Notes: generated by a model from the letters alone, not told the origin. A stretch of 64,000 nucleotides of DNA from Flavobacterium daejeonense DSM 17708 (GCF_000425425.1 NZ_AUDK01000003.1:205006-269005); one strand, 5' to 3'. Numbered from the stretch's first letter, positions 10,547 through 19,722 are shown. Made by a program: numbers and translations.

Positions 10547-11238
10547 GAACGATAGAAAAAATAAAAACAATATTCCTGTTAATCGGATTAGGACTTATGA
10601 CATCCTGCGGTGGAGGTGGCGGAAGTGATACACCTGAAGTAAATTTACCTGAAACACCTTCATTATCCTTACCCGTTAACGGAGAAAGCTGTAGCAGTTA
10701 TACAGCCGTAACTAATAATTCAGCTAAAGCCGAAATAAGCTTTAGCTGGGCTTCGGCCGCCTATGCCACATCTTATGCTTTAGTAATTAAGCAAGCCGGA
10801 GTAGAAGTTGCCAATCAAACGGTTTCGACAAATGTTTTAAAAGTAATTTTAGACAAAGGGAAAACTTATTCCTGGACCGTTACTGCTAAAAATAAAGATG
10901 GTGAAAAAACCAGTGCTACTTATTCTTTTACCACACCCGGAAACCCAGTCGGGAATTATGTACCTTATGCTGCAATAATCAATTTTAGTGTAAACAGCAC
11001 AACCAGCATGGCTAGTTTATCGTGGATAGGTAAAGACGAAGATTCGAATGCCAGCACTTTAAAATATGATATCGAAATCAAAAAAGACAATGTTGTCATT
11101 CAATCTTTGACGAATCAAACGGTTACTTCAGTAGCCGATTTTGTAGCAGTGTTAAATTCAAGCTATCAAATAAAAATTAACACAATTGATGCGCAAGGGT
11201 CTTATTCGACTTCTATTGTAAGCTATACTTACCAATAA
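10543..11238 (+). CDS. fibronectin-III-like surface lipoprotein coupled to PL11
   Basis: A 231-residue lipoprotein. Its start codon overlaps the PL11 stop in ATGA, which implies translational coupling. The signal peptide ends MTSC, and the mature N-terminus is CGGGGGSDTPEV. Such G/S/D-rich stretches just after the lipid cysteine resemble the lipoprotein export signal that sends Bacteroidota lipoproteins to the outer face. Two beta-sandwich modules follow: residues about 50-130, with ATSYALVIKQAGVEV and KTYSWTVTAKNKDG, and about 140-230. Both look like fibronectin type III. No catalytic motif is visible. An accessory role in binding the substrate or anchoring PL11 is inferred from coupling alone. 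Confidence 0.75.
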   Translation: MRTIEKIKTIFLLIGLGLMTSCGGGGGSDTPEVNLPETPSLSLPVNGESCSSYTAVTNNSAKAEISFSWASAAYATSYALVIKQAGVEVANQTVSTNVLKVILDKGKTYSWTVTAKNKDGEKTSATYSFTTPGNPVGNYVPYAAIINFSVNSTTSMASLSWIGKDEDSNASTLKYDIEIKKDNVVIQSLTNQTVTSVADFVAVLNSSYQIKINTIDAQGSYSTSIVSYTYQ

Positions 11239-11331
11239 GCCCCAGCAAAGCCAATTCAGATTAAAATTGAATCAGAAAAGGCATTTCAAAAAATAGTTTA
11301 TTTTTGTTTGGGCTCTATTATTAAACCTAAT

Positions 11332-11371
11332 AAAGGCGGCTCGTTATTTAAAATTTCGGGCCGCTTTTTTT
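11332..11371 (+). terminator. Rho-independent terminator after the PL11 operon
   Basis: AAAGGCGGCTCG pairs with CGGGCCGCTTTT through two G-T wobbles across a 12-nt AT loop, followed by a T run. It closes the PL11-lipoprotein operon just ahead of the next gene at 11383. Confidence 0.75.
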
Positions 11372-11382
11372 AATCCAAACCA

Positions 11383-12501
11383 ATGAAAAAAACCATCGTC
11401 ATTCTATTTTTTCTACTTTCCTTTTTTCTACCCGTAATTTCAAATTCCGGGCAGTTATTGGCACATATTGACAAAATGATTTTTCTTCAGGGAAAAGTAG
11501 GAGAAAAAACCTTAACCTTAAAAATCAAATGCTATAACGAATCTCCTGTACGTTATCTGGACTATTTTTTTGATGATAAAAAAACAGACCAGTATATGGA
11601 GGGCAATTTCATTGGTAATACCTGGCAATTTATCTCTTTGGAAACAGAAAAAACAGAAAAAAATCTGGTTATCAGGGAAGAAAAAGACGGAAACTGGAAA
11701 GGTTATTGGCGGGAAGGTTCTGATAAGAAAATAAATGTAATCCTCTACCCAATTAACGTAAATCCCGAAGCTAACTATTTTTATTATTCAAAATCCAAAG
11801 AATTGGATCCTTATGACAGCTACAAAGTTTTTATTTTTCAACTGGATAAAATCAAAACCGAAAAAGCAGCTAAAAATTTTCAATTAGAATGGTTAACCGA
11901 AAAGGAATCCGGAATCTCTTTTTTCAGAGTACAAAATGAAAACAAAAAAGTAAACTGCGATTCCATTAACAAAAACCTTGAACAAATTCAGTTGGCCATC
12001 CTTCAGGATTATTTTCGTTTCAACCCAAACAGAAGCAATCTGAATATTCAGGCTGAACTGCTTTATCTCAATGAAGGCATTATTAGTTTTAAAATAATAA
12101 CTTCTATGTCTTTTAAAAACCAGCCAGAAGTTAAAACACAACAGTTTTTTACCTTAGATATGCAAACAGGACAATCAGTAGATTTGGAAAGTTTGATTTG
12201 GTTCGATCCCCAAAATCCAAAACCAGCTGCAAATGAAATTACACAAACTTATGAATACCGTAAAGCCATCTTTGCTCCAAAATTATTCTCTATTTTAAGC
12301 GAACTTTATCCGCAACAAATGCAAAGCACTGATTGCAAACTCAACGAAGTTACCAGCTGGGCCATACCTAATTTTGCCCTTACCAAAAAAGGATTTTTAT
12401 TTTGCTTATCCTATTCTAAAGATTGTAATCTAATGGATTGGGCAATTATCCCTTATGAAAAATTAACACCTTATCTGGAAAAAAAATACAAGCTCAACTA
12501 A
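11383..12501 (+). CDS. secreted protein of unknown function, DUF3298-like C-terminus
   Basis: A 372-residue protein with a hydrophobic N-terminal signal peptide (MKKTIVILFFLLSFFLPVIS). Residues about 25-130 resemble a small beta-sandwich seen in several flavobacterial secreted proteins (KMIFLQGKVGEKTLTLKIK). The C-terminal part, about 190-370, has QQFFTLDMQTGQSVDLESL and ends with FALTKKGFLFCL...DWAIIPYEKLTPYL. That order (linear response strand, then an IPY-x-x-L motif) is typical of DUF3298, the extracellular domain found in RsiV and PdaC. No catalytic residues are identified. Its stop codon overlaps the stop of the convergent DUF5689 gene (shared CTAA). Confidence 0.6.
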   Translation: MKKTIVILFFLLSFFLPVISNSGQLLAHIDKMIFLQGKVGEKTLTLKIKCYNESPVRYLDYFFDDKKTDQYMEGNFIGNTWQFISLETEKTEKNLVIREEKDGNWKGYWREGSDKKINVILYPINVNPEANYFYYSKSKELDPYDSYKVFIFQLDKIKTEKAAKNFQLEWLTEKESGISFFRVQNENKKVNCDSINKNLEQIQLAILQDYFRFNPNRSNLNIQAELLYLNEGIISFKIITSMSFKNQPEVKTQQFFTLDMQTGQSVDLESLIWFDPQNPKPAANEITQTYEYRKAIFAPKLFSILSELYPQQMQSTDCKLNEVTSWAIPNFALTKKGFLFCLSYSKDCNLMDWAIIPYEKLTPYLEKKYKLN

Positions 12502-13838
12502 TCTCCATAAATTTGTACATCATCCAATTGAAAAGCACCGTCTAAGGTCAAATTTTTTCCGGAACCGATGTATTTGAAAGCAATATTAATTTTTCCGGAA
12601 TAGCCAGATAAATCAATTGTTCCTGAACCGATAAATTCGTGCCAGGGTGTTGTTTGAGTTGGGATTCGTGCCGAAATTGGAATCCAGGTCGCTGTTTTAA
12701 TATTTGCACCGTCAAAATTGGTCGAAACATATACTTTAAGGGTGTTTAAAGGCGAATCTACATCGAGATGATGCTGCGCGGTTCTGAAAGAAAGCCTTTC
12801 ATTAGTATGCGTATCCATATCAATTTTTGGCGAAATCAACCAAACAATATTCGATGCTACTTTTGTTCCTGTAATCGCAAATTCAGCGTAACCATTAGTG
12901 GAAGTGATTCCGCCTTTCCACACGATAGCTCCGGCTTCTATAATATTACTCCAACCCGGCAAACTCAAATTAGTTCCATCCGAAACGGATTGAAAATCTT
13001 CGACAAAAAAAGGAATGTTTCGGGTTTCAGAGAGTTGAACATCACTTTCTTTTCGGGCAATTAACTGATAATCGGAAGCATATTTGGTTAAAACGCCCCG
13101 TACTTTTCCACTTCCTTCCGGAACAATATTTTTTGAAAAATCAGCATAAGTGCTCGTTCTGAAAATCAGTTGATTTCCTTTTTTGTCAACCAAATTCCAA
13201 TTGGTCGCTCCGCCTACATCATTCGTTTCTTCATAATAATGGCGACCAATAGCGGCTTCCGTAAACTGCACATCACTCAATTCAATAAGTGTATTCAAAT
13301 GAGAATCATTGATTTCGCCCAAATCAATAGCACGAACTAATTGTTCTTCTTTTACATTGGTACAGGAAGCGTTTAATACTTTTTTATAATCATTTTGCGA
13401 AAGCCTTCCAACACCGCCCTGATTGTAAGTATTGACGTATAAACTGCCAATTCGCAAGCTTCCGTAATACAAATCCGTGTATTGATTTTTCAATTTGATA
13501 TAAACTTTATTCCCAATCCGATAATCAACATAAAGATTCGTTGCATCTACCGGCACACTACAACCAACCGCCGGAGTGGTTTCTGTCGCTAAAGTTTGTA
13601 ACGAAATTGTTTTGAAAAAATTCCCGTTTTCATCACTCGAAACCACATAAGCTTCAATGACATCGTCATACGGATATTGAGCCACAATTTCTGCCGCGGT
13701 TTGCTGAATATTTTCTACCATTTTGTTGACCGGAAAGTCGGGTTGGTTACAACTTAATTTTGGAATTTCTGTCGCATCATTGGTACAGCCTCCCAAAACC
13801 AATAATAATAAAAACAATGGAAAAGTATAATTTTTCAT
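12498..13838 (-). CDS. DUF5689 / choice-of-anchor (DUF5017-like) lipoprotein
   Basis: A 446-residue lipoprotein; the signal peptide ends VLGGC. Residues about 40-270 match DUF5689, an OB-fold-like region with EAYVVSSDENGNFFKTISLQ and YADFSKNIVPEGSGKVRGVL. Residues about 280-446 form a jelly-roll of the choice-of-anchor J/DUF5017 type (FFVEDFQSV, GWSNIIEAG, LISPKIDMD, INIAFKYIGSGKN, FQLDDVQIYG). It starts 18 bp downstream of the TonB receptor gene in the same operon, an arrangement I associate with surface lipoproteins working beside a TonB-dependent channel, by analogy to SusD. The ligand is unknown. Confidence 0.8.
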   Translation of the reverse strand: MKNYTFPLFLLLLVLGGCTNDATEIPKLSCNQPDFPVNKMVENIQQTAAEIVAQYPYDDVIEAYVVSSDENGNFFKTISLQTLATETTPAVGCSVPVDATNLYVDYRIGNKVYIKLKNQYTDLYYGSLRIGSLYVNTYNQGGVGRLSQNDYKKVLNASCTNVKEEQLVRAIDLGEINDSHLNTLIELSDVQFTEAAIGRHYYEETNDVGGATNWNLVDKKGNQLIFRTSTYADFSKNIVPEGSGKVRGVLTKYASDYQLIARKESDVQLSETRNIPFFVEDFQSVSDGTNLSLPGWSNIIEAGAIVWKGGITSTNGYAEFAITGTKVASNIVWLISPKIDMDTHTNERLSFRTAQHHLDVDSPLNTLKVYVSTNFDGANIKTATWIPISARIPTQTTPWHEFIGSGTIDLSGYSGKINIAFKYIGSGKNLTLDGAFQLDDVQIYGD

Positions 13839-13856
13839 AACAGTTGGATTTTTAAA

Positions 13857-16694
13857 TTAAAAACTGAAATTGAGATTTATAAAGTAAGTCCGGCCGTAAC
13901 CGTAATAATATTTGTTTCCAAAAGAAGGCGTCCCACTGGAAACATCTTGGTTGAGTTGTCTGAAATTAGCATTTCGTGCCTGTTCATAGCCGCCGGTTTT
14001 ATATTTTGTGTCCAACAGATTATTGATGCTGGCAAATAATCCAACATTCATTTTTTTAGTGCGCCAGGATTTTCCGCCTAACAAATTGACTAAAAAAGCC
14101 GAATCCAGTTTTTCCTGTTGCAACAATTCAGCAGCTCTTTCCTCAGTTGCTTCGGGAAAAGGGAAACCACTAGCCGGATTAATATAAAAACGATTCGTTC
14201 GGGAAATAGGTGAAACATCAATATAATTTTCTGCTAAAAAATTAACATTAGTCCCAATCCACCAATATTTAGGATCCCGATATTCCAAACCCAGAGAATA
14301 CGCCTGCTGCGGCATTCCAGCCTGCTTGTAATTTTTTAAAAATGCTGTTCCGAAATCAAAGGAAGGATTGCTGTTTTCGGCCGTTGCTACAGCATCGTTA
14401 TTAATACTTACATTTGGATTGCTGTCAAAGGTATATTTGCCATAAGCAGCCGAAAAAGTGGTTTTGAAAGTAGGAGTCATTTGGTATTCCAAACTAAATT
14501 CGGCTCCGATATTTTTTCGGTCTAAATGCGTCAGCGTCTGACTCACAAAAGCATTGGTGTTCGTATATCCGGCTTCGTTATCAAATATTCCTTCGGCATA
14601 AAAAAAGCTGATTTTAGTTGCATTTTTTATATTCGAAAAATAAGCCGTCAATCGGGTTTTGATTTTAGGAGTTCTAAAAATATAAGTCGCATCCAGACTG
14701 TTGAGTGTTTCATTTTCTAAACCGTCAACGATAGTATTATTCAATCTTGCATTCGAAAAACTATTTCTTAAATTGGGCGCTTTGGTCAAATGAGAGGTAT
14801 TAAATTGGAGCGATTGTTTGCCCGAAATTTTAAAAAGCATACCGCCTTTAAAACCAAAATTTTCAAAATTTAATTTTTGGCTTTTGCCAAAAGAAATTGT
14901 CGGGTAAATTCCGTTTTTGTACAAACCTTCTCTTTGATATTGGGTTTTCGAAAAAGTTTGCGCCAGATAAAAATCAATTTTGTGATACGAAAATTTAAAT
15001 TGCGTGAAAGCATCTATAACCGCTGCCAAAGATTGGTAATTATAGCCGTAAGTATCCCCAACTTTTACCATTCGATTTGGATGATTCAAATCTGATTGCG
15101 CCTGAGTTCCGCTATAAAATCCGTCAATGTCCAGAAAAGAAACTCCGCCCAACAAATCGGTTAATTTTTGGTAATTGTGCGAATGCAAATCCCGAAACGA
15201 AATTCCGGCATTGACTATCAGATTTTCGCTGAGTTGGGAGTTGAAATTCGAATTTACTGCCAGCGTTTTATCGTCATTTCGGTCTTCATATAACGCATAA
15301 TGACTTTGGGCGGGTTCGTAACCAATGATATTGGAATTGGCATCTGTCACAGGGTTTTGATTCGCCCGATACATGGTTTCCCAATCTATTTGCGGATTGG
15401 CTAAAAATGTTAATCGGCTTTTCTCGGCATTTTCATAATCCGGAATAAAATCACCGGAGAATTCGCCGTTATCCGGAGCATACATCGAACTGTAATAACT
15501 CGGCATTTTTCGATAATACGTTGGATCCGGGCTGTTGGCATTTTGATAATCGATGTTGCTATTGGCTATTTTTCCAAATTGATACAGCACCGCGGAATTC
15601 AAATTTGTATGATCATTAATTTTGAAATAATGATTCAGTATCACCATAGGTTCTTCGATTGTTTTTACTCTCGAATTTCGGATTTTACCATTTTGATAGC
15701 CCCAATAGGAATTGTAGGTTTCGTTGGTTAATTGTGTAACTTCGGCGGTATTGGGCGAATTTTTACCTCTTTCGTTAGAAGTGTAAATTCCGGTGAAATT
15801 CAGAGAATGTTTGTCCTCCAATTTCTTTTCGATACTAATAAATAGCGAATTAGCATTATAATTTGTACCTTCAAAATGGCCTTCCTGTGCATAACGTTTT
15901 CCGGCAGAAACTACATAAGCCCATCCCGATTTTTCCATCCCGGAAGCATACGTGGCCATAGCCCGCCAACGATAATTAGTATTGGTTCCCGAAAAAGTAA
16001 TGCGACTGCCGGCGCGATAAACCGAAGCTCTGGTATTGATTTGCTGAGCACCCAAAATTCCTCCAAAAGTATAATCGGAAGGAGTAGTGCCAATAGAAAG
16101 TTCCTGATTTCGGGTTACATCGTTGAGTCCGCCCCAATTGTTCCAATTCGGTCGTCCGTCATAAATTTTGTTCATTGCAATTCCGTTTAGCATTGTAGTG
16201 GCATTTTCGCTGTCCAATCCCCGAATTCTAAAACGCGCCTGTCCCCAATTGAAAGCTGCCGCCTGTTGAAAAGCGTCTTTCGAAGACTGCAACAATCCCG
16301 AAGTACTTTCGGAACTGCTGTTATCATCGGCTAAATCTTCATCAAAAATCTGGACAATTGCAGCCTGCTGATCGGTAATTTGATCCAATTCTAACAAGAC
16401 TGTTCCTAAGTCTACCGCTAAAGTATTTTGAGTTGAAACCGTAAACAGGGCGTCTTTATATCCCTGACTGTGAAAAAGCACTAAATAGTCGGCTGCGGGA
16501 ATCGCTTTAAAAATAACGACTCCTTCAGCGTTGCTGAGTTGGGTAAAATTGGTGTTTTGTATCGAAACCACCACAGCCACGATCGGTTGGAGTGTTTTAG
16601 CATCCAAAACTTTAGCCGAAATGCGGGATTGTTCCTGTGCGAATGTTGCACAAACTGCTCCAACGCCAAAAAATAAAACAAGTAAACGCCTCAT
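13857..16694 (-). CDS. TonB-dependent receptor with carboxypeptidase-like N-terminal domain
   Basis: A 945-residue protein with signal peptide MRRLLVLFFGVGAVCATFAQ. A carboxypeptidase regulatory-like beta-sandwich (about 22-110: ISAKVLDAKTLQPIVAVVVS) is followed by the plug (about 140-240: FRIRGLDSENATTMLNGIAM, SDYTFGGILGAQQINTRAS) and the barrel, ending YGYGRTYFINLNFSF. The SusC signature is absent and its partner is a DUF5689 lipoprotein, so this is a separate receptor class. It is first in a two-gene leftward operon, with a 340-bp upstream region carrying a perfect palindrome. The cargo is not predictable from sequence. Confidence 0.85.
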   Translation of the reverse strand: MRRLLVLFFGVGAVCATFAQEQSRISAKVLDAKTLQPIVAVVVSIQNTNFTQLSNAEGVVIFKAIPAADYLVLFHSQGYKDALFTVSTQNTLAVDLGTVLLELDQITDQQAAIVQIFDEDLADDNSSSESTSGLLQSSKDAFQQAAAFNWGQARFRIRGLDSENATTMLNGIAMNKIYDGRPNWNNWGGLNDVTRNQELSIGTTPSDYTFGGILGAQQINTRASVYRAGSRITFSGTNTNYRWRAMATYASGMEKSGWAYVVSAGKRYAQEGHFEGTNYNANSLFISIEKKLEDKHSLNFTGIYTSNERGKNSPNTAEVTQLTNETYNSYWGYQNGKIRNSRVKTIEEPMVILNHYFKINDHTNLNSAVLYQFGKIANSNIDYQNANSPDPTYYRKMPSYYSSMYAPDNGEFSGDFIPDYENAEKSRLTFLANPQIDWETMYRANQNPVTDANSNIIGYEPAQSHYALYEDRNDDKTLAVNSNFNSQLSENLIVNAGISFRDLHSHNYQKLTDLLGGVSFLDIDGFYSGTQAQSDLNHPNRMVKVGDTYGYNYQSLAAVIDAFTQFKFSYHKIDFYLAQTFSKTQYQREGLYKNGIYPTISFGKSQKLNFENFGFKGGMLFKISGKQSLQFNTSHLTKAPNLRNSFSNARLNNTIVDGLENETLNSLDATYIFRTPKIKTRLTAYFSNIKNATKISFFYAEGIFDNEAGYTNTNAFVSQTLTHLDRKNIGAEFSLEYQMTPTFKTTFSAAYGKYTFDSNPNVSINNDAVATAENSNPSFDFGTAFLKNYKQAGMPQQAYSLGLEYRDPKYWWIGTNVNFLAENYIDVSPISRTNRFYINPASGFPFPEATEERAAELLQQEKLDSAFLVNLLGGKSWRTKKMNVGLFASINNLLDTKYKTGGYEQARNANFRQLNQDVSSGTPSFGNKYYYGYGRTYFINLNFSF

Positions 16695-16867
16695 AAACCA
16701 ATAGAATTAACCCTGAGGTTTTCTTTTTAAAAAAGAAAATCAGGTAGCAATACAAACTGAAAACTGGAATTACCGATTTAGTAATTGTTCCTTTTTCCAG
16801 GAAAATTTCAATAATCGCAGGCAAACTTGTTTTGGAAAAATTTACAAAATCAAAAAGTGGTGGTATT

Positions 16868-16887
16868 AAGCTATTTATAAATAGCTT
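16868..16887. promoter_or_regulatory. perfect 20-bp palindrome upstream of the TonB-receptor operon
   Basis: AAGCTATTTATAAATAGCTT is a perfect dyad, bracketed by AAAGTG on the left and CACTTT on the right. It lies about 175 bp upstream of the receptor start. It may be an operator or an mRNA leader hairpin. The rest of 16695-16961 shows nothing else I can name. Confidence 0.4.
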
Positions 16888-16961
16888 ATCACTTTTGACG
16901 AATTAAAAGTAAGAAAAAAATTATTTAAACAAATATTTTTTAAAAGATTTTTTCAAATAAA

Positions 16962-17009
16962 AAAACCTTAGCTGCGATTAGTATTTTTTATAATCATAGC
17001 TAAGGTTTT
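16962..17009 (-). terminator. Rho-independent terminator of the MFS gene
   Basis: AAAACCTTAGCTGCGATTA pairs with TAATCATAGCTAAGGTTTT, 18 of 19 positions with G-T allowed, around a 10-nt loop. On the minus strand it follows the MFS stop by about 27 bp and is followed by a T-rich run. Confidence 0.75.
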
Positions 17010-17036
17010 ATAGTTTTTAAAAATCGAATTAGAATG

Positions 17037-18308
17037 CTACTGAATCACCTTAATTCTTGGTACTAAAAAAGCAATAATAATTCCGAAGATTCCAATAAAG
17101 GCAAAAGAAAATCGCAACCCAAACAATTCGGCTATGTAGCCAATAACAGGTGGCCCCATTAAAAATCCAAGGAAACTTACACTGGAAACTGCCGTTAAAG
17201 CTTCACCGGGAGGAATCGTGGGGTGTTTTCCGGCAATGCTGTATAAGGTTGGAACAATAGTCGAAACACCTAATCCTACCAGCATAAATCCGATTGTGGA
17301 CGGAACTAAAAAAGGTAAAAATACCGCTGTAAAAAGTCCGGTTGAAATCAGTATTCCTCCGGTTTGGATGACACTTTTTCGGCCAAATTTATTAATCATT
17401 CCATCGCCCAGAAAACGTCCGGTAGCCATCATAATCATAAACGAAGTATAACCTAAAATAATCAACGGACCAGGCGCCTGAACAATATCTTTAAAGTAAA
17501 TTCCACTCCAGTCAAACATGATTCCTTCGCTGGCCATCGACCCAAAACCAATAATTCCCAACCAGATTAAAGCCGTATCCGGTTTTGAAAACAGCTTTTT
17601 CTTTTCGGCGGATTTTCTTTTTTCTTTGGCTTTTACCAAAAATTTATAATTGAGTGCAATCAAAATCCAGGTCATGATACCTACAATGATAAAATGATGG
17701 TGCGGCGTTAAGTCTAATGCCATCATTCCTAATCCTGCCAAAGCTCCTGTAAAACCGGCAAAACTCCACACGCCGTGAAATGAAGCCATGATTGTTCGGT
17801 TAAAAAGTTGTTCGGTATAAACTCCTTGTGTATTTACGGCAATGTTGTTCATATTTCCAAACATTCCAAACAAATAGAGTCCCAAAGCCAGCTGCCAGGC
17901 ATTAGTGGCTAAACCTAAATTGGTCATACAAAAAGCATACATACCTAATGACAAAACTACCAATCGATGACTTCCGAAACGGGTAACTAATTTTCCGGAG
18001 AAAGCCATCATTGTCAATTGTCCTACCGGCAGGGCAAACAAAATAGAACCCAAATCGGCATCGCTAAGATCAAGTGCCACCCGAATATCCGGAATTCTAC
18101 TCGCCCAGGTTGCAAAACACAATCCCATTCCGAAATAAAAAGAGGAAACTGCAATACGCACTCTGTTCAGATACGATTGTTTGGCATTTCTAAAACTTTT
18201 TTTAATCTTTCCCTGCGCCCTAAAGCTTCCTATAAAATTTAATCGTAACAAAGGCTTTCTGTTTTTTAGTGAATGAAGCTGCAAAAATACAAAAAGCAAT
18301 TTTGGCAC
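17037..18308 (-). CDS. MFS transporter (12 TM, sugar/drug type), start uncertain
   Basis: The open frame encodes up to 423 residues. From SSFYFGMGLCFATWASRIPDI onward it is a typical 12-helix major facilitator with the cytoplasmic loop SGKLVTRFGSHR between TM2 and TM3 and a K-rich central loop (VKAKEKRKSAEKKK). The substrate is unknown. The first 45 residues are basic, unlike family N-termini. The only far-upstream start is a GTG at 18308, and a promoter-like TATTTTTG lies inside that extension. No ATG is in frame before the first membrane helix. The true start may be a TTG, GTG or ATT nearer 18190-18240, or the 5' end may have suffered an indel. Confidence 0.8.
   Translation of the reverse strand: MPKLLFVFLQLHSLKNRKPLLRLNFIGSFRAQGKIKKSFRNAKQSYLNRVRIAVSSFYFGMGLCFATWASRIPDIRVALDLSDADLGSILFALPVGQLTMMAFSGKLVTRFGSHRLVVLSLGMYAFCMTNLGLATNAWQLALGLYLFGMFGNMNNIAVNTQGVYTEQLFNRTIMASFHGVWSFAGFTGALAGLGMMALDLTPHHHFIIVGIMTWILIALNYKFLVKAKEKRKSAEKKKLFSKPDTALIWLGIIGFGSMASEGIMFDWSGIYFKDIVQAPGPLIILGYTSFMIMMATGRFLGDGMINKFGRKSVIQTGGILISTGLFTAVFLPFLVPSTIGFMLVGLGVSTIVPTLYSIAGKHPTIPPGEALTAVSSVSFLGFLMGPPVIGYIAELFGLRFSFAFIGIFGIIIAFLVPRIKVIQ
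18282..18289 (-). promoter_or_regulatory. candidate -7 element TATTTTTG for the MFS gene
   Basis: On the minus strand TATTTTTG fits the Bacteroidota -7 consensus TAnnTTTG exactly. No good -33 TTG is found at the usual spacing. If used, transcription would begin downstream of the GTG at 18308, arguing for an internal start of the MFS protein. Confidence 0.35.
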
Positions 18309-18426
18309 TTTGTTAATTAACGTATAACAAGTCGCAATACATCGTTATCGTTTATAAGTTTATGCTTAGATGGAACGCAGATAAAACGGATTTTAGCAGA
18401 TTAGCACAGATTTAATTAAAACAAAA

Positions 18427-18484
18427 ACCGCAAATTGCACCAATTTTCACAAATTGATTTGTGTAAATTGGCGCAATTTGCGGT
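18427..18484. terminator. long imperfect hairpin downstream of the Gfo/Idh/MocA gene
   Basis: Two arms of about 27 nt starting ACCGCAAATTGC and ending GCAATTTGCGGT pair with two mismatches around a 3-nt centre. On the minus strand it lies about 43 bp past the oxidoreductase stop and is followed by TTTTTGT, so it can terminate transcription. Its length and near-perfect symmetry also suit an interspersed repeat. Confidence 0.6.
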
Positions 18485-18526
18485 GATTTTTTAGCAGCTA
18501 AAGTAAAGTCGCTATTTATGAAAAAA

Positions 18527-19567
18527 CTACAAATCAACTACTCTTTTTTCGGTATTACTCTGGATGGCAGCTTCAATAATTCGCATCACATTGAATCCGT
18601 CCTGAGCAGTAACCGGCTCAACAGTATCATTTGCAATAGCATTATAAACTCTATCAAAAAAGTCATAATAATTCCCCTGAAGAGTCGGAATTTTGCCATG
18701 CATAATTTTGCCATCGATTTCCGTATGTAAAAAACCTTCTTTGTCTAGTGGTTCTGTTCCCCAATCAGTCAAATTAGGCTTTTTCATTAGTTTCAAATCG
18801 TCTTCCTGAACATCGCCGCGATGTTTTAAAAACGAACCTTTTTTGCCATGAATCACATAAGCCGGATTAGGTTCTCGGACAAAAAAACCGGCTTTCAATC
18901 GCACTCTTAAATCAGGATAAAATAATGAAATATCAATCCAGTCATCCACCACCGAATTTGTTCTGGTAGTGCGAATATCAGCAAAAACCGACTTTGGTAA
19001 ACCAAACAAATACAAAGCCTGGTCGATAATATGAGGCCCTAAATCTTTTAAAACTCCCGAACCGGCATTGACTGTTTCCTTGTGCGCTTTTGGACTTAAC
19101 AGCGGATTGTACCGGTCAAAATGGAATTCGGCTTCGACAATTTCGCCCAAAACTCCGTCATTTAAAACCTGGCGTACTGTTTTTAAATCACTGTCCCATC
19201 TTCTGTTTTGGAAAACGGCTAATTTTAAATTTTTAGCTTTTGCCAATGTAGCTAATTCTTCGGCTTCGGCAGCTGTGGTGGTAAAAGCTTTCTCCACAAT
19301 GGCATGCTTTCCGGCTTCCAAAACTCTTTTAGCATATTCAAAATGCGTGTCGATGGGTGTGTTTACTACAATTAAGTCGGCATCCGAAGCCAAAACCTCT
19401 TCGATAGTGGCATAACTTTGTACATGCGGATAATCTTCCTGAATGAGTTTTTTACTTCGTTCCCAGGAACCTAATAACTCAAATCCCGGATGCAATTCTA
19501 AAAAAGGTGCCTGAAACACTTTCCCCGACATCCCGTAAGAAAGTAAGGCTGCTTTTATTTTTTTCAT
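18527..19567 (-). CDS. Gfo/Idh/MocA family NAD(P)-dependent oxidoreductase
   Basis: A 346-residue protein when started at the ATG at 19567 (MKKIKAALLSYGMSGKVF). An open frame continues 28 codons further upstream, but that part (Cys- and Ile-rich) lies over repeat-like DNA and is not family sequence. The Rossmann motif SYGMSGK and the nucleotide-binding strand VVNTPIDTH are followed by VEKAFT, the position of the family's catalytic-lysine EKP motif. The C-terminal sheet contains GSGVLKDLGPHIIDQALYLFG. Relatives of this kind (YvaA/IolW-like) oxidise inositols or sugars; the exact substrate is not deducible. It is flanked on both sides by repeat-like spacers. Confidence 0.88.
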   Translation of the reverse strand: MKKIKAALLSYGMSGKVFQAPFLELHPGFELLGSWERSKKLIQEDYPHVQSYATIEEVLASDADLIVVNTPIDTHFEYAKRVLEAGKHAIVEKAFTTTAAEAEELATLAKAKNLKLAVFQNRRWDSDLKTVRQVLNDGVLGEIVEAEFHFDRYNPLLSPKAHKETVNAGSGVLKDLGPHIIDQALYLFGLPKSVFADIRTTRTNSVVDDWIDISLFYPDLRVRLKAGFFVREPNPAYVIHGKKGSFLKHRGDVQEDDLKLMKKPNLTDWGTEPLDKEGFLHTEIDGKIMHGKIPTLQGNYYDFFDRVYNAIANDTVEPVTAQDGFNVMRIIEAAIQSNTEKRVVDL

Positions 19568-19693
19568 ATTTTTATTTTTTGACAATTCTCTTCTTATAAT
19601 TGGCACACAGATACTACGGATGCAACAGATTGCCACAGATTTTTTAGCCACGAATGCCCAAATTGTTTTTTTAAAATCTTAGTGAATTTTGCG

Positions 19694-19722
19694 TGTCATC
19701 CTGAGCTTGTCGAAGGACTTTG
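19694..19722. repeat. REP-like element with CCTGAGCTTGTCGAAGG
   Basis: The sequence GTCATCCTGAGCTTGTCGAAGGACTTTG contains CCTGAGCTTGTCGAAGG, a motif recurring as an interspersed repeat in many bacterial genomes. It sits between two leftward genes, beside a spacer rich in CACAGATT-type words (19600-19660). Confidence 0.55.

Noticed and set aside
16695..16860. Possible TPP or other riboswitch ahead of the TonB receptor (CCTGA-like words on the minus strand)
   Set aside because: The conserved TPP core words and pairing order are absent; only an isolated palindrome can be supported.
19568..19651. 28-residue N-terminal extension of the Gfo/Idh/MocA protein
   Set aside because: Cys/Ile-rich sequence translated from CACAGATT-type spacer repeats. 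The ATG at 19567 gives the normal Rossmann start.
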